From NCBI GenBank assembly GCA_958439425.1, contig CAUBVH010000012.1, positions 1 to 64,000 on the forward strand: a stretch of DNA of 64,000 nt. The letters are read 5' to 3'. Source of the stretch: an uncultured Collinsella sp. (GTDB lineage Bacteria; Actinomycetota; Coriobacteriia; Coriobacteriales; Coriobacteriaceae). Both the position numbers and the translations under genes were made by a program. Position 1 is the first letter of the stretch. Every line of letters starts with the position of its first letter. Below are positions 26,456 to 34,280 of the stretch, piece after piece. Below the pieces are notes generated by a model, which saw only the letters and a list, made by a program, of their open reading frames with translations, did not search any database and was not told the DNA's origin.

Positions 26456-27067
26456 CTATTCGTCGGCGAGTTGAATTCCCAACAAACCCGAGAGTGCCAG
26501 CGCCTGCTCGGCATTGACCGTCAAGCCACGCAACTCATGGTAATCGCCCGAAACAACGGGCGCTGCAAATGTACAGCGCGACACATCAACGCCGGAAAGC
26601 GACGTCTTGAACACATCAACACGCGTCAGGTCACAGCCATCCAGGCGTATCTGACCCAGCTTGGCACCCTGAAACGCAGCCTCTCTCAGACGTGTATCGC
26701 ATGCTGTCATAGGGCCAATGCGTCCCTCCGAAAGGTTCGCATAGCTCAAATCGCACGATCCAAACGACACGCTCGACAGGCGCGCCTTGAGCAAGTTGAG
26801 TCCCGGTGCCGAGCAGTCAACGAAGTCGCAGCGGCTGAGCCAGCAGCCTTCCATGTTGCAGCGGATAAAGCGGCAACCGCGAAACACCACGTCGCGAAAC
26901 GTCGAGCCGCTCCAGTCAACGCTATCGAACTCGCAAGATCGGAACACAACGCCATCGAAGGTCGCGCCGTTCGCCACGTCGTAGGCAAGATCCAAATCCT
27001 CAAAAGCGGTATTGGAGACGAGCTCATCGCCCTCGGCAAAGAGGTCGATGAGCTCGTCCATGCCCAT
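26456..27067 (-). CDS. Pentapeptide-repeat protein
   Basis: A protein of about 203 residues dominated by pentapeptide repeats between roughly residues 28 and 170. Stretches such as FRDVVFRGCRF, CNMEGCWLSRCDF and ANLSEGR show the five-residue period with Phe or Leu at the centre, which predicts a right-handed quadrilateral beta helix. Some relatives mimic DNA and bind gyrase; the role here is unknown. The start is uncertain: the open frame reaches 27187, but the segment before 27067 has no family character and overlaps a palindrome. I took the ATG at 27067, which lacks a strong ribosome site. Confidence 0.75.
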   Translation of the reverse strand: MGMDELIDLFAEGDELVSNTAFEDLDLAYDVANGATFDGVVFRSCEFDSVDWSGSTFRDVVFRGCRFIRCNMEGCWLSRCDFVDCSAPGLNLLKARLSSVSFGSCDLSYANLSEGRIGPMTACDTRLREAAFQGAKLGQIRLDGCDLTRVDVFKTSLSGVDVSRCTFAAPVVSGDYHELRGLTVNAEQALALSGLLGIQLADE

Positions 27068-27101
27068 ATGGCAGCCAATCCGTTCGTTTACCCGGGCAAA
27101 A

Positions 27102-27134
27102 CCACCGCAAAGGTGCCTGTCCCCTTTGCGGTGG
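27102..27134. repeat. Perfect 12-bp-arm palindrome
   Basis: CCACCGCAAAGG (27102-27113) pairs perfectly with 27123-27134 around a 9-nt centre that reads TGCCTGTCC. The arm shares the octamer TTGCGGTG with family A. It lies between the two minus-strand genes. Confidence 0.7.
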
Positions 27135-27146
27135 CTTGGGGTCGCG

Positions 27147-27806
27147 CTACTCACCGAGCATCTCTTGGAGCTTGGCTGCCACGGCATGTCCCAAGCTCTC
27201 GTGGCTTTCGGGCATCATATGCAGATAGTCGATATCGCCCGGCTCGGCAAACTCGGCGGCATTCAAAAAGTCGCAGCCAAACTGCTCGGCCACGTGCGCA
27301 TAGTACTCGCCAAAAAGCTCAGATGCCTCAACGGAATGCTCGTCAAAGTCGGTCATATACACATCGGCGATCTGCGGCTTGATCTTGATAGGAGCCATCA
27401 GCAGGATGCGCGGGCAAGGCGCAGCGTCGGTCCACGGAAACGCGCGGACGGCGCGAATCAGCGCCATGGCGCCACGGGCGATATCGGAAGCTGTCACGTT
27501 AAAGACCGTCTTACAGTCGTTGGTGCCCAGCATGATCACAATGGCGTCCAGCGGCTTATGGGCCTCGAGCAGCATCGGAAGCGCGCGAATACCGTTGAGG
27601 TTAGTGTCCAGATGGCACATGTCGTCGCGTACCGTCGTGCGGCCGTTGAGGCCTTCTTCAATTACATGCCAGCCCTCGCCTAAGTCACGTTGGACCACGC
27701 CACACCAGCGCACATCCTGCGCATAGCGCACCGCGGTACCGTCGCGCATGCCCGCCGGATCGTAACCATAGGTGTTGCTGTCACCAAAGCATAGAACGTT
27801 TTTCAT
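27147..27806 (-). CDS. SGNH/GDSL-family hydrolase
   Basis: A 219-residue esterase-like protein. The catalytic serine is in CFGDSNTYGY at residues 6-15, the oxyanion glycine and asparagine lie in MLGTNDCK near 92, and the likely histidine is in MPESHESLG near 206. It resembles cytoplasmic arylesterase/thioesterase-type SGNH enzymes and has no signal peptide. The upstream in-frame start at 27878 is less likely because GGGGAG lies seven bases before the ATG at 27806. The natural substrate is unknown. Confidence 0.85.
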   Translation of the reverse strand: MKNVLCFGDSNTYGYDPAGMRDGTAVRYAQDVRWCGVVQRDLGEGWHVIEEGLNGRTTVRDDMCHLDTNLNGIRALPMLLEAHKPLDAIVIMLGTNDCKTVFNVTASDIARGAMALIRAVRAFPWTDAAPCPRILLMAPIKIKPQIADVYMTDFDEHSVEASELFGEYYAHVAEQFGCDFLNAAEFAEPGDIDYLHMMPESHESLGHAVAAKLQEMLGE

Positions 27807-27824
27807 CGTAAGCTCCCCACTCAA

Positions 27825-27857
27825 TAAAAAGCCGACGGGAGCAGCCCCCGTCGGCTC
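27825..27857 (-). terminator. Terminator of the macrodomain gene
   Basis: On the minus strand AGCCGACGGG pairs with CCCGTCGGCT and is followed by TTTTTATT. It lies between the PARG-like gene stop and the SGNH gene. Confidence 0.85.
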
Positions 27858-27881
27858 GGTATATCGCATCACGCGCACCGT

Positions 27882-29012
27882 TTACAGGTACTTGCGCCAG
27901 TCGTCGTCATCCTCGTCATCCTCGGCAGCGGCCTGAGCCTGCTCGGCGGCACGGGCGGCTGCGGTGCGGGCGGCAACCTGAGCATAGGACTCCTCGTTGC
28001 GCTCGGGGAAGTTTGCCAGCACGTGCTCGAACTTGGCGAAGTCCTCGTCCCAGCGCGTAGAGGGCACGGCAAAGAAGACCTGCTTGACCTTGAAGTCGCC
28101 CGACGCGAGCTCCTTGCGGAAGAGCTCGGCCACGGCCTCGGCATCAAAGCCGTTGTTGTCGCAGCCCCAAGCACCCAGCACGAGCTTCTCGCGACCAAGC
28201 TCATCGCAGATGGCGAGCACAAAGCGAATGCGGTCGCGCAGGGCATCCAGCAGAGCATCGTCGCTCACGCGATACTCCTGGCGGGCGCGCCTAACGTTGG
28301 GCGCGGCGGCCACGATCACGTCGGCGTATGCATGCACGTGGTTGCGGTCGAAGCGCACCGCAGGCACCACCAGGGCGCGGTTACGATAGAGCTCGCAGTT
28401 GATGTTGCGGCGACGGTTCTCGCCGTACCACTTACGCTGCTTATCGAGAACGTTGTACAGATACGAATCGGCGCACAGCGTGGCCTCCTGGCCCAGATAA
28501 CCCTGAATATATCCACCGCCCGGATTGGTAAACGAGGCAAAGGCGAGCACTGCCATGTCGCAGAACTGCGCATAGCCACGGCCGTTGTCCAGAATGGCCT
28601 GCGTGGCGGAGGCATCAAGCACGGTGACCTCGGGCAGGGTCGGAGCGGGCTCCTCGGCAGGCGCGGACTCGGTCTCTGCGGGTTCCTCGGCAGGCGCAGA
28701 CTCGTCCGTGACCTCGGTCTCGACGGACGCAACCTCAGCGGCCTCGACCTCGGCGGACTCAGACTCCTCGGCAACCGGCTCCTCGGCAGCCGCAGCCGCT
28801 TGGGCCTTGGCCTTCATCGCCGCGACAAAGCCGGCAGGCATGCCGTCAAACTCGCGAGCACCAGCAAGCGAACGCTCGATATCCTTGGCGCAGGCCTCGG
28901 ACACAGTCATCACATGGCGCTCGGCGGCCTTGGCACGAGCCTCGCGCTTGGGATTGGGCTGACCCGCTCGGTTGGACCTGCGGTTACGGTTCCTGTTGTC
29001 GACGTCTGCCAT
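27882..29012 (-). CDS. TIGR02452-type PARG-like macrodomain protein with altered catalytic motif
   Basis: A 376-residue protein with a basic N-terminus, a long Glu/Ala/Pro-rich stretch (about residues 70-125) and a macrodomain of the bacterial poly(ADP-ribose) glycohydrolase type. The family signature reads GGG-X6-8-QEE. Here it is GGGYIQGYLGQEA, with GGG at 165-167 and QEA at 175-177, so the second glutamate, catalytic in characterised bacterial PARG, is alanine. The later GAWGCDNNGFD block (near 297) fits ADP-ribose binding. It may bind ADP-ribose without cleaving it. The acidic linker interrupts the usual N-terminal part of the domain. Confidence 0.8.
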   Translation of the reverse strand: MADVDNRNRNRRSNRAGQPNPKREARAKAAERHVMTVSEACAKDIERSLAGAREFDGMPAGFVAAMKAKAQAAAAAEEPVAEESESAEVEAAEVASVETEVTDESAPAEEPAETESAPAEEPAPTLPEVTVLDASATQAILDNGRGYAQFCDMAVLAFASFTNPGGGYIQGYLGQEATLCADSYLYNVLDKQRKWYGENRRRNINCELYRNRALVVPAVRFDRNHVHAYADVIVAAAPNVRRARQEYRVSDDALLDALRDRIRFVLAICDELGREKLVLGAWGCDNNGFDAEAVAELFRKELASGDFKVKQVFFAVPSTRWDEDFAKFEHVLANFPERNEESYAQVAARTAAARAAEQAQAAAEDDEDDDDWRKYL

Positions 29013-29076
29013 ACGTGGTCACCTTTCCTGTCGCTGCCGCTATCGGCTTTTCCCATCCATGATACCCCGCCGCGCA

Positions 29077-29107
29077 CAAAAAAGACGGCCCCGAAGGACC
29101 GCCTTTC
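29077..29107 (-). terminator. Terminator of the Bax-inhibitor-1 gene
   Basis: On the minus strand AGGCGGTCC pairs with GGGCCGTCT (two G-U pairs) around a TTCG tetraloop and is followed by TTTTT. Confidence 0.85.
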
Positions 29108-29152
29108 GCATCGTTTTACCGTGTCCGGCAGGAAGCATCGCAATGCCGCGCT

Positions 29153-29848
29153 TTAATCGCGACGGCCGAGGATGTTCAGAATGCGCAGGAACACGTTGAT
29201 GATGTCCACGAACAGGTTGGATGCCATGAGCACGGCGTTGGGCAGCGTGGGCGGCACCGTCGTTGCCACATAGGTGTCGTAGCCGATGAAGCCGGCGAAC
29301 ACCACGATCACGATCAGGTCGGTGATGGACTGCGAAACGCCCATGAACATCAGCACGATCTCGACCAGAATCGTGGCAAGCAGGATGCCAAAACCAATGC
29401 CATACACACGCTGGAAGAACTTGGGGAAGGTCACGCCCAGCGCACCAAAGACAAAGGTAATGGCGGCCGTGGCGATAAAGGCGGTGTTAATGGTAGGCAG
29501 GTCGTAGTTGGCAAGACCAAACGACGCCGTCAGGCCAAAGGTGCTCGCAAAGACCACGTAGCCCACGAGTGACAGGCCCACGGACTGTTTGCTGGCAGCA
29601 GCCGACATCATGACCATGCCGACGATGGTCAAAATAAATGAGCCAAAGACCAGCGGCAAAGCGGCGCCGCTCATCATCATGCGCGCAAACGACATGGTGC
29701 TCGTAAAGTAAGCACCGGCGCCCATGGCGCAAAAGCCCAAAAAGATCAGAGCAGACATGACAAGGTTGTACGCGCGCGGCGACATCTCCTTGGCACGGCT
29801 TGCGCCGGTCTCGATGGGGCCATTCTGATAGCCCTGGATATCGTTCAT
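29153..29848 (-). CDS. Bax inhibitor-1/YccA family membrane protein
   Basis: A 231-residue protein with seven hydrophobic helices after a polar N-terminus of about 27 residues. The C-terminal helices carry the acidic pair typical of the family (FAGFIGYDTYVA near 191, ASNLFVDIINVFLRIL near 209). Bacterial members are linked to calcium leak or membrane protein quality control. GAAAGGA precedes the ATG. It is its own transcription unit with a UUCG-loop terminator. Confidence 0.87.
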   Translation of the reverse strand: MNDIQGYQNGPIETGASRAKEMSPRAYNLVMSALIFLGFCAMGAGAYFTSTMSFARMMMSGAALPLVFGSFILTIVGMVMMSAAASKQSVGLSLVGYVVFASTFGLTASFGLANYDLPTINTAFIATAAITFVFGALGVTFPKFFQRVYGIGFGILLATILVEIVLMFMGVSQSITDLIVIVVFAGFIGYDTYVATTVPPTLPNAVLMASNLFVDIINVFLRILNILGRRD

Positions 29849-29928
29849 AATTTCGTCCTTTCAAAAAGCACCGCGACGGCGCCGTAGCTGACAAGTTTCC
29901 TGCCATTGTACCCGAACGCCACGCGTTC

Positions 29929-30267
29929 TTACCTGCGGCGCTCGCTCTCGAGTGTTCGGTCGAACGCCCACACCCACCAACGCATCAGATGAGTCTGCGA
30001 GCCATCCGGTCGCTCGCGTGCCTGTTCTTCCAGATACAGTTCGGTCGCATGTCCGCCAAAACGAACCTTATAAGTCGCCGTACGAATGCCGTGAACCGTC
30101 AGGCCAAAACCGGTGGACGAGACAATCTCGTCAATCGTAAAGCAGCGACCGTCAACCCAGCAGACGGTAACCGGCACAACCTGTCCGCCCGCGAGAATGC
30201 GAGCCACGACGTCCACATACTGCTTGTGCACGCGCCGAGTTTTGCCGTCTGTCTGTCGATATTCCAT
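29929..30267 (-). CDS. Conserved-looking hypothetical protein
   Basis: A 112-residue basic protein with alternating strand-like segments (VVPVTVCWVDGRCFTIDEI, FGLTVHGIRTATYKVRF) and a Trp-rich C-terminus (MRWWVWAFDR). It has no membrane helix. I do not recognise the family. The start is odd: AGGAGG sits only one base before the ATG at 30267, which is too close for normal use. The ATG at 30288 is the alternative but has no ribosome site. The frame is open to 30354. Confidence 0.6.
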   Translation of the reverse strand: MEYRQTDGKTRRVHKQYVDVVARILAGGQVVPVTVCWVDGRCFTIDEIVSSTGFGLTVHGIRTATYKVRFGGHATELYLEEQARERPDGSQTHLMRWWVWAFDRTLESERRR

Positions 30268-30517
30268 GCCTCCTATTATCGAACGCATGTTTGCATGTTG
30301 TAAAGCGAACAGGCTGTGGTTTTGGGGTGCCGGAGCGATCGCATGTGTCCGCATGGCGTGTTAGCAAAAAGAACACCCGCGGTCAACAGGGATAATATTC
30401 AATTTTAGTGCCAAAAAATTCACTGCTCCCATCAGAACTCGGTAAAGAAACCCGCAGGAGGTGATACGATTTATCATGTTTCTGTAACGTGCCTGCAAAC
30501 TTCGAGAAAGCCCATAT

Positions 30518-31567
30518 ATGGACGTAACGTTCTCAACCTTCCTCGGCCAACTTGTGTCGAACCCAGTCCTTGCCGTCACCGTGATCCTCGCGCTCGGCGC
30601 CATCTTCGTCAATGGATGGACCGACGCACCCAACGCCATCGCGACCTGCGTCACTACGCGTTGCATGCCCGCCCGCGCCGCCATTCTCATGAGTGCCGCA
30701 TTCAACTTCCTCGGCGTGCTCATCATGACGCACTTTAACGCGAGCGTCGCCAACACCATCTCCCATATTGTCGACTTTGGCGGAAACAGTACCATGGCGC
30801 TCGCCTGCCTGTGCGCGGCGCTGTTCTCCATCGTCGTCTACGGCGCCACAGCGTCGCGTTTTGGCATCCCCACCTCGCAAAGCCACAGCCTTATCGCCGG
30901 CCTGACCGGTGCCGCCATCGCCCTCGGCGGTGCGAGCAGCGTCAACGTCCACGAGTGGATGAAGGTCATCTACGGCCTGGCGCTCTCCATCGGCCTGGGC
31001 TTTGTCATGGGCTGGGTCCTGTGCAAGCTCGTCTCGATTCTTTTCGCCGCCGCCAACAGGCGACGTGCCAATGTCTTCTTTAAATACGCTCAGATCGCGA
31101 GCGCTGCGGCCATGAGCTTTATGCACGGCGCGCAGGATGGACAGAAGTTCATCGGCGTGCTCTTTTTAGGCGTGGCCTTTGCCAGCGGCCAGACGAGCGT
31201 CGGCGATGCCGGCATCCCCATCTGGATTATGCTGCTATGCTCGGCCACCATGGGCATCGGCACCAGCGTGGGCGGCGAGCGCATCATCAAGTCCGTTGGC
31301 CAGAGCATGGTCAAGCTCGAAAAGTACCAGGGCTTCTCCGCCGACCTGGCGGGCGCCGCGAACCTGCTGCTTGCCACCCTTACCGGCATCCCCGTGTCCT
31401 CCACGCACATCAAGACCTGCGCCATCATGGGCGTCGGTGCCGTCAAACGCCTCTCGGCCATCAACTTCGGCGTCGTCAAGGACATGATGTTCACCTGGTT
31501 CTTCACCTTCCCCGCCTGCGGACTCATCAGCTTTGTCATGGCCAAGCTGTTCATGATGTTCCTCTAG
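30518..31567 (+). CDS. pit: Low-affinity inorganic phosphate transporter, Pit family
   Basis: A 349-residue integral membrane protein with about ten helices. It carries the duplicated Pit signature, GWTDAPNAIATCVTTR near residue 37 and SSTHIKTCAIMGVGA near 298. Pit proteins import metal-phosphate driven by the proton gradient. GAGAAAG lies before the ATG. It is followed 67 bases later by a DUF47 gene, the usual Pit partner, so the two probably form an operon. The separate high-affinity Pst system is encoded at 36-40 kb. Confidence 0.92.
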   Translation: MDVTFSTFLGQLVSNPVLAVTVILALGAIFVNGWTDAPNAIATCVTTRCMPARAAILMSAAFNFLGVLIMTHFNASVANTISHIVDFGGNSTMALACLCAALFSIVVYGATASRFGIPTSQSHSLIAGLTGAAIALGGASSVNVHEWMKVIYGLALSIGLGFVMGWVLCKLVSILFAAANRRRANVFFKYAQIASAAAMSFMHGAQDGQKFIGVLFLGVAFASGQTSVGDAGIPIWIMLLCSATMGIGTSVGGERIIKSVGQSMVKLEKYQGFSADLAGAANLLLATLTGIPVSSTHIKTCAIMGVGAVKRLSAINFGVVKDMMFTWFFTFPACGLISFVMAKLFMMFL

Positions 31568-31634
31568 CCACACCGAGCGTCCATCCGGACCGCAAAACTT
31601 CGCCCACCCGTCTTCGCCTCGAAAGGACCCACTC

Positions 31635-32258
31635 ATGGCAAAGAAACCCGATTCGTTCTACTTTGACAACTACGTCGCCTGCGCCGATCTTGCCGTCCAG
31701 GCCGCCGAGCTGCTTACCAAGATTTTCGAGAACTTCGATCCCGCGAAGATTCACGATATGCTCGACAAGATGCACGCGATCGAGCATGCGGCCGACAAGA
31801 AGCACCATGAGCTTGAGGACGCCCTGCTCACGGCCTTTATCACCCCGCTTGAGCGCGAGGACCTGGATCTGATGAGCTGCTCGCTCGACACCGTGCTCGA
31901 CCGTATCGAGGGCGTCGTGCAGCGCGTCTACTTCACCAACATCCAGAGCATCCATCCCGACGCCATCGTCATCGCCCACAAGGTGACCGACGCCTGCCGC
32001 GCCATGAAGGACCTGATGGTCGAGCTGCCTAACTACCGCAAGTCCAAGACGCTGCGCGAGCTCGTCATCCAGATCAACACCATCGAGTCCGAGGCCGACG
32101 AGCTCTATATCAACGCCATGCGTAACCTGCACGTTAACGGCAAGGACCCGCTCGAGGTCATCGCTTGGCGTGACGTGTACGCCTTCCTGGAGTACTGCGC
32201 CGACTGCTGCGAGAATGTGGCCGATGTCGTGGATTCGATTGTCATGAAGAACAGTTAA
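31635..32258 (+). CDS. DUF47 (PhoU-like) Pit accessory protein
   Basis: A 207-residue all-helical protein of the DUF47 family, distantly related to PhoU, with repeated Glu/Asp/His-containing helices (HAIEHAADKKHHELEDAL near residue 48). The family is almost always coded beside Pit transporters and is thought to regulate them. A ribosome site GAAAGGA precedes the ATG. A long palindrome begins 24 bases after the stop. The paralogous PhoU with the Pst system lies at 35921-36778. Confidence 0.9.
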   Translation: MAKKPDSFYFDNYVACADLAVQAAELLTKIFENFDPAKIHDMLDKMHAIEHAADKKHHELEDALLTAFITPLEREDLDLMSCSLDTVLDRIEGVVQRVYFTNIQSIHPDAIVIAHKVTDACRAMKDLMVELPNYRKSKTLRELVIQINTIESEADELYINAMRNLHVNGKDPLEVIAWRDVYAFLEYCADCCENVADVVDSIVMKNS

Positions 32259-32282
32259 TTGGGGGTACATGTCCCACCGGTC

Positions 32283-32361
32283 GCGGGCCCGGCCACTAAT
32301 AACCTTTTTCACTCCGGCTGCAAGCAGAGTCGTTCAAAAGGTTATTAGTGGCCGGGCCCGC
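32283..32361. repeat. Perfect 26-bp-arm palindrome
   Basis: Arms 32283-32308 and 32336-32361 pair perfectly (GCGGGCCCGGCCACTAATAA at the outer end) around a 27-nt centre. There is no T-run after the stem in either direction, though the arm itself ends in a short T/A run at the loop side. It lies downstream of the Pit-DUF47 pair. Confidence 0.85.
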
Positions 32362-32544
32362 TCCCTTATGCACCACCATTGGGAACTTTGGCTGATAGAT
32401 TTAGCGCGACGGGGGTTTGGCTGAAGGGACCTTTGGTATCCGTTCGGACACTTTGGCCCTTGATGAGCGTTTGGCTGATTGCTGCTTTGGGTACTCTTTG
32501 GGTTACTTTTGGTTTGTTTGATTTTTAATTTTAGGAGGGCTTGT
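32362..32544 (+). other. T/G-rich leader with repeated TTTGG
   Basis: The 183 bases before the nitroreductase gene contain eight TTTGG pentamers (at 32387, 32416, 32432, 32452, 32470, 32486, 32497 and 32508), three of them extended to TTTGGCTGA. The composition is unlike any other intergenic region here. No open frame or known riboswitch is seen. Confidence 0.6.
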
Positions 32545-33075
32545 ATGTCTTATTTGGATCTGGCTAGTGGTCGGTATTCTTGTCGTTCTTTTGAGGACCG
32601 TCCTGTTGAGCAGTCGGTAGTGGATGCCATTGTTGAGGCGGGGCGGATTGCTCCTTCTGCTTGTAATAATCATCCAGCCCGTGTGATGGTGCTGGATACG
32701 CCTGAGCTGTTGGAGAAGGCTGCTGCTTGTCAGCCTCGGTTTGCTCGTGATGGGTCTATCTTTGGCGCTCCGCTCATCTTCCTTATTTGCTGCGTTACCG
32801 ATGATGCTTGGGTACGCCCGTATGACCAGATGAATTCCAGTGAAATCGATACGTCCATCGTGTGTGATCAGATGATGATGGAGGCCACCGAGCAGGGCCT
32901 AGGAACGTGCTGGGTATGCCATTTTAAGCCTGAGGTGGCACAGGAGCAGTTCAATCTGCCCAAGGGCGTCTATCCCTATCACATGCTCGTCTGTGGCTAT
33001 CCCGCCGACCACATCGCCGATCCCGAGCATCGCGAGGCCCGCACTATTCCCCTCTCCAACTTCCTCCTCAAGTAG
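32545..33075 (+). CDS. Nitroreductase family protein
   Basis: A 176-residue FMN-dependent oxidoreductase of the nitroreductase superfamily. The phosphate-binding RYSCRSFEDRPV is at residues 10-21, the conserved RIAPSACNNHPARV at 34-47, and GLGTCWVCHF near 116. The natural substrate is unknown. AGGAGGG lies five bases before the ATG. The first 71 codons have 40 ending in T and only 3 in C, whereas the last 40 use mostly C-ending codons like the rest of the window. This within-gene shift is unusual. Confidence 0.88.
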   Translation: MSYLDLASGRYSCRSFEDRPVEQSVVDAIVEAGRIAPSACNNHPARVMVLDTPELLEKAAACQPRFARDGSIFGAPLIFLICCVTDDAWVRPYDQMNSSEIDTSIVCDQMMMEATEQGLGTCWVCHFKPEVAQEQFNLPKGVYPYHMLVCGYPADHIADPEHREARTIPLSNFLLK

Positions 33076-33121
33076 TTTTTGGACATACCTTAAAATCTAC
33101 CCTTGACCGCTCACCCGTTCG

Positions 33122-33160
33122 CCGAGTTCTGCGCCACTATGTGCAGGGCTCGGTTTTTTT
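33122..33160 (+). terminator. Terminator of the nitroreductase gene
   Basis: CCGAG and CTGC pair with GCAG and CTCGG around an internal loop, followed directly by TTTTTTT. Confidence 0.85.
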
Positions 33161-33185
33161 ATGTTACGCACCCCGGCACAGTCAT

Positions 33186-33216
33186 AAAAAAGGACCCGCA
33201 AGCTGCGGGTCCTTTC
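33186..33216 (-). terminator. Terminator of the divIVA end of the division block
   Basis: On the minus strand AAAGGACCCGCA pairs with TGCGGGTCCTTT around a 3-nt loop and is followed by a T-run. It lies 26 bases after the divIVA stop and closes the long minus-strand block. Confidence 0.9.
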
Positions 33217-33241
33217 TAGGCACTAAATTGTAGGCCGAATG

Positions 33242-33916
33242 TTAGTCCAGGTCGTCGGCAGCAAAGTTGTCGATCGGGGCAAAGGGATCGGCCACGGGGA
33301 CAACCGGGTCAGCGACGGGCAGCGGCTCGGCGGGAACAGTCACTGCAGGAGAAGCGGCAGAACCGACCGGCGTGGAGGCCATGAGGTCGGCCGGGAAGGA
33401 GTTCTGGGCATCGTCCATGAAGTGCTGGATGAGCTTGAGATACTCTGCCTTGAACTCCTCACGGGAAGCCTTGAGACGATCGATTTCCTCGAGCTCGGCC
33501 TGCTTTTCGGTCAGAGCCTGGCGGATAACCTCGCGGGCCTTAGCGTCAGCCTCGTTGCGGATACGCTCAGCGTTCTCGTTGGCATCGTTGACGATGGTCT
33601 CAGCGGTCTGCTGGGCAGCGATCAGGGCAGCGGAAATCTGGCGCTCCTGAGCGGAGAAGTCAGGGGCGGGAGCAGCCACAGGGGCGGCAGGAACGGCCTG
33701 GGCGGTGGCATCCTGAGCCTGGGCAAGCTGAGCCTGTGCATCGGCAAGCTGCTGCTCGGTAGCAGTCAGACGACCCTTAAGGTCGACGATCTTAGCGAGC
33801 ATAGCGTCAACCTCGGAGGACAGCGTCTCCAAGAAGACGTCGACCTCAGCAGGATCGTAGCCACGCTTGGCCTCAGAGAAAGTCTGAGCCTGGATGTCTG
33901 CAGGGGTAATAGCCAT
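33242..33916 (-). CDS. divIVA: DivIVA-domain protein
   Basis: A 224-residue coiled-coil protein. The N-terminal DivIVA domain carries the ITPADIQAQTF and GYDPAEVDVFLETL signature at residues 3-33, followed by a first coiled coil, an Ala/Pro-rich linker near 72-88, and a second long coiled coil (about 95-170). The tail is disordered and acidic. It binds curved membrane at poles and septa and guides growth or division. It is the last gene of the division block, as in other Actinobacteria, and has a strong terminator. AAGGAGA precedes the ATG. Confidence 0.9.
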   Translation of the reverse strand: MAITPADIQAQTFSEAKRGYDPAEVDVFLETLSSEVDAMLAKIVDLKGRLTATEQQLADAQAQLAQAQDATAQAVPAAPVAAPAPDFSAQERQISAALIAAQQTAETIVNDANENAERIRNEADAKAREVIRQALTEKQAELEEIDRLKASREEFKAEYLKLIQHFMDDAQNSFPADLMASTPVGSAASPAVTVPAEPLPVADPVVPVADPFAPIDNFAADDLD

Positions 33917-33977
33917 AACAAGTCTCCTTTTTCATCGCCTCGGCGCTACACGCCCGACGTAAGTTACTAAGTCAGTT

Positions 33978-34259
33978 CTATACGAGTATACCTATAAGAA
34001 GCTGCAGAACCAGCCTCTGCACCAACTGCAACGCAATAATCGCAACGACCGGCGAAAAATCGATACCGCCCATCGGCGGGATGAAACGACGGAACAGGTT
34101 GAGCCACGGACCGCACACGCTATCGAGCACCGCAGCAATATCCTGAAGCAAACCACCCTGCTTCATGGGAATCCACGTCATAAAGCAGTAGACGACAATA
34201 AGCGTGGAATAGAAGTTGAACAGCGTGTTGACCAGCTGGACGATAGTGTAGATGTTGAT
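33978..34259 (-). CDS. yggT: YggT family membrane protein with a non-standard start codon
   Basis: A protein of about 93 residues with two membrane segments, typical of YggT. The first (YTIVQLVNTLF through VVYCFMTWIP) is family-like, but it lies upstream of the first ATG in the frame (34179-34181). The sepF stop at 34281-34283 is in the same frame. Between the two there is no ATG, GTG or TTG, only ATT (34263-34265) and ATC (34257-34259). GAGGAG sits six bases before the ATC, so I place the start there; ATT is the alternative. A start at 34181 would delete the first helix. Confidence 0.75.
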   Translation of the reverse strand: MNIYTIVQLVNTLFNFYSTLIVVYCFMTWIPMKQGGLLQDIAAVLDSVCGPWLNLFRRFIPPMGGIDFSPVVAIIALQLVQRLVLQLLIGILV

Positions 34260-34280
34260 GGGAATCTCCTCGTCTTGTCT

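Noticed and set aside
30450..30517. Strong AGGAGGTGA followed by a three-codon frame before pit
   Set aside because: The frame ATG TTT CTG TAA is too short to call; the motif may equally be part of an extended -10 promoter.
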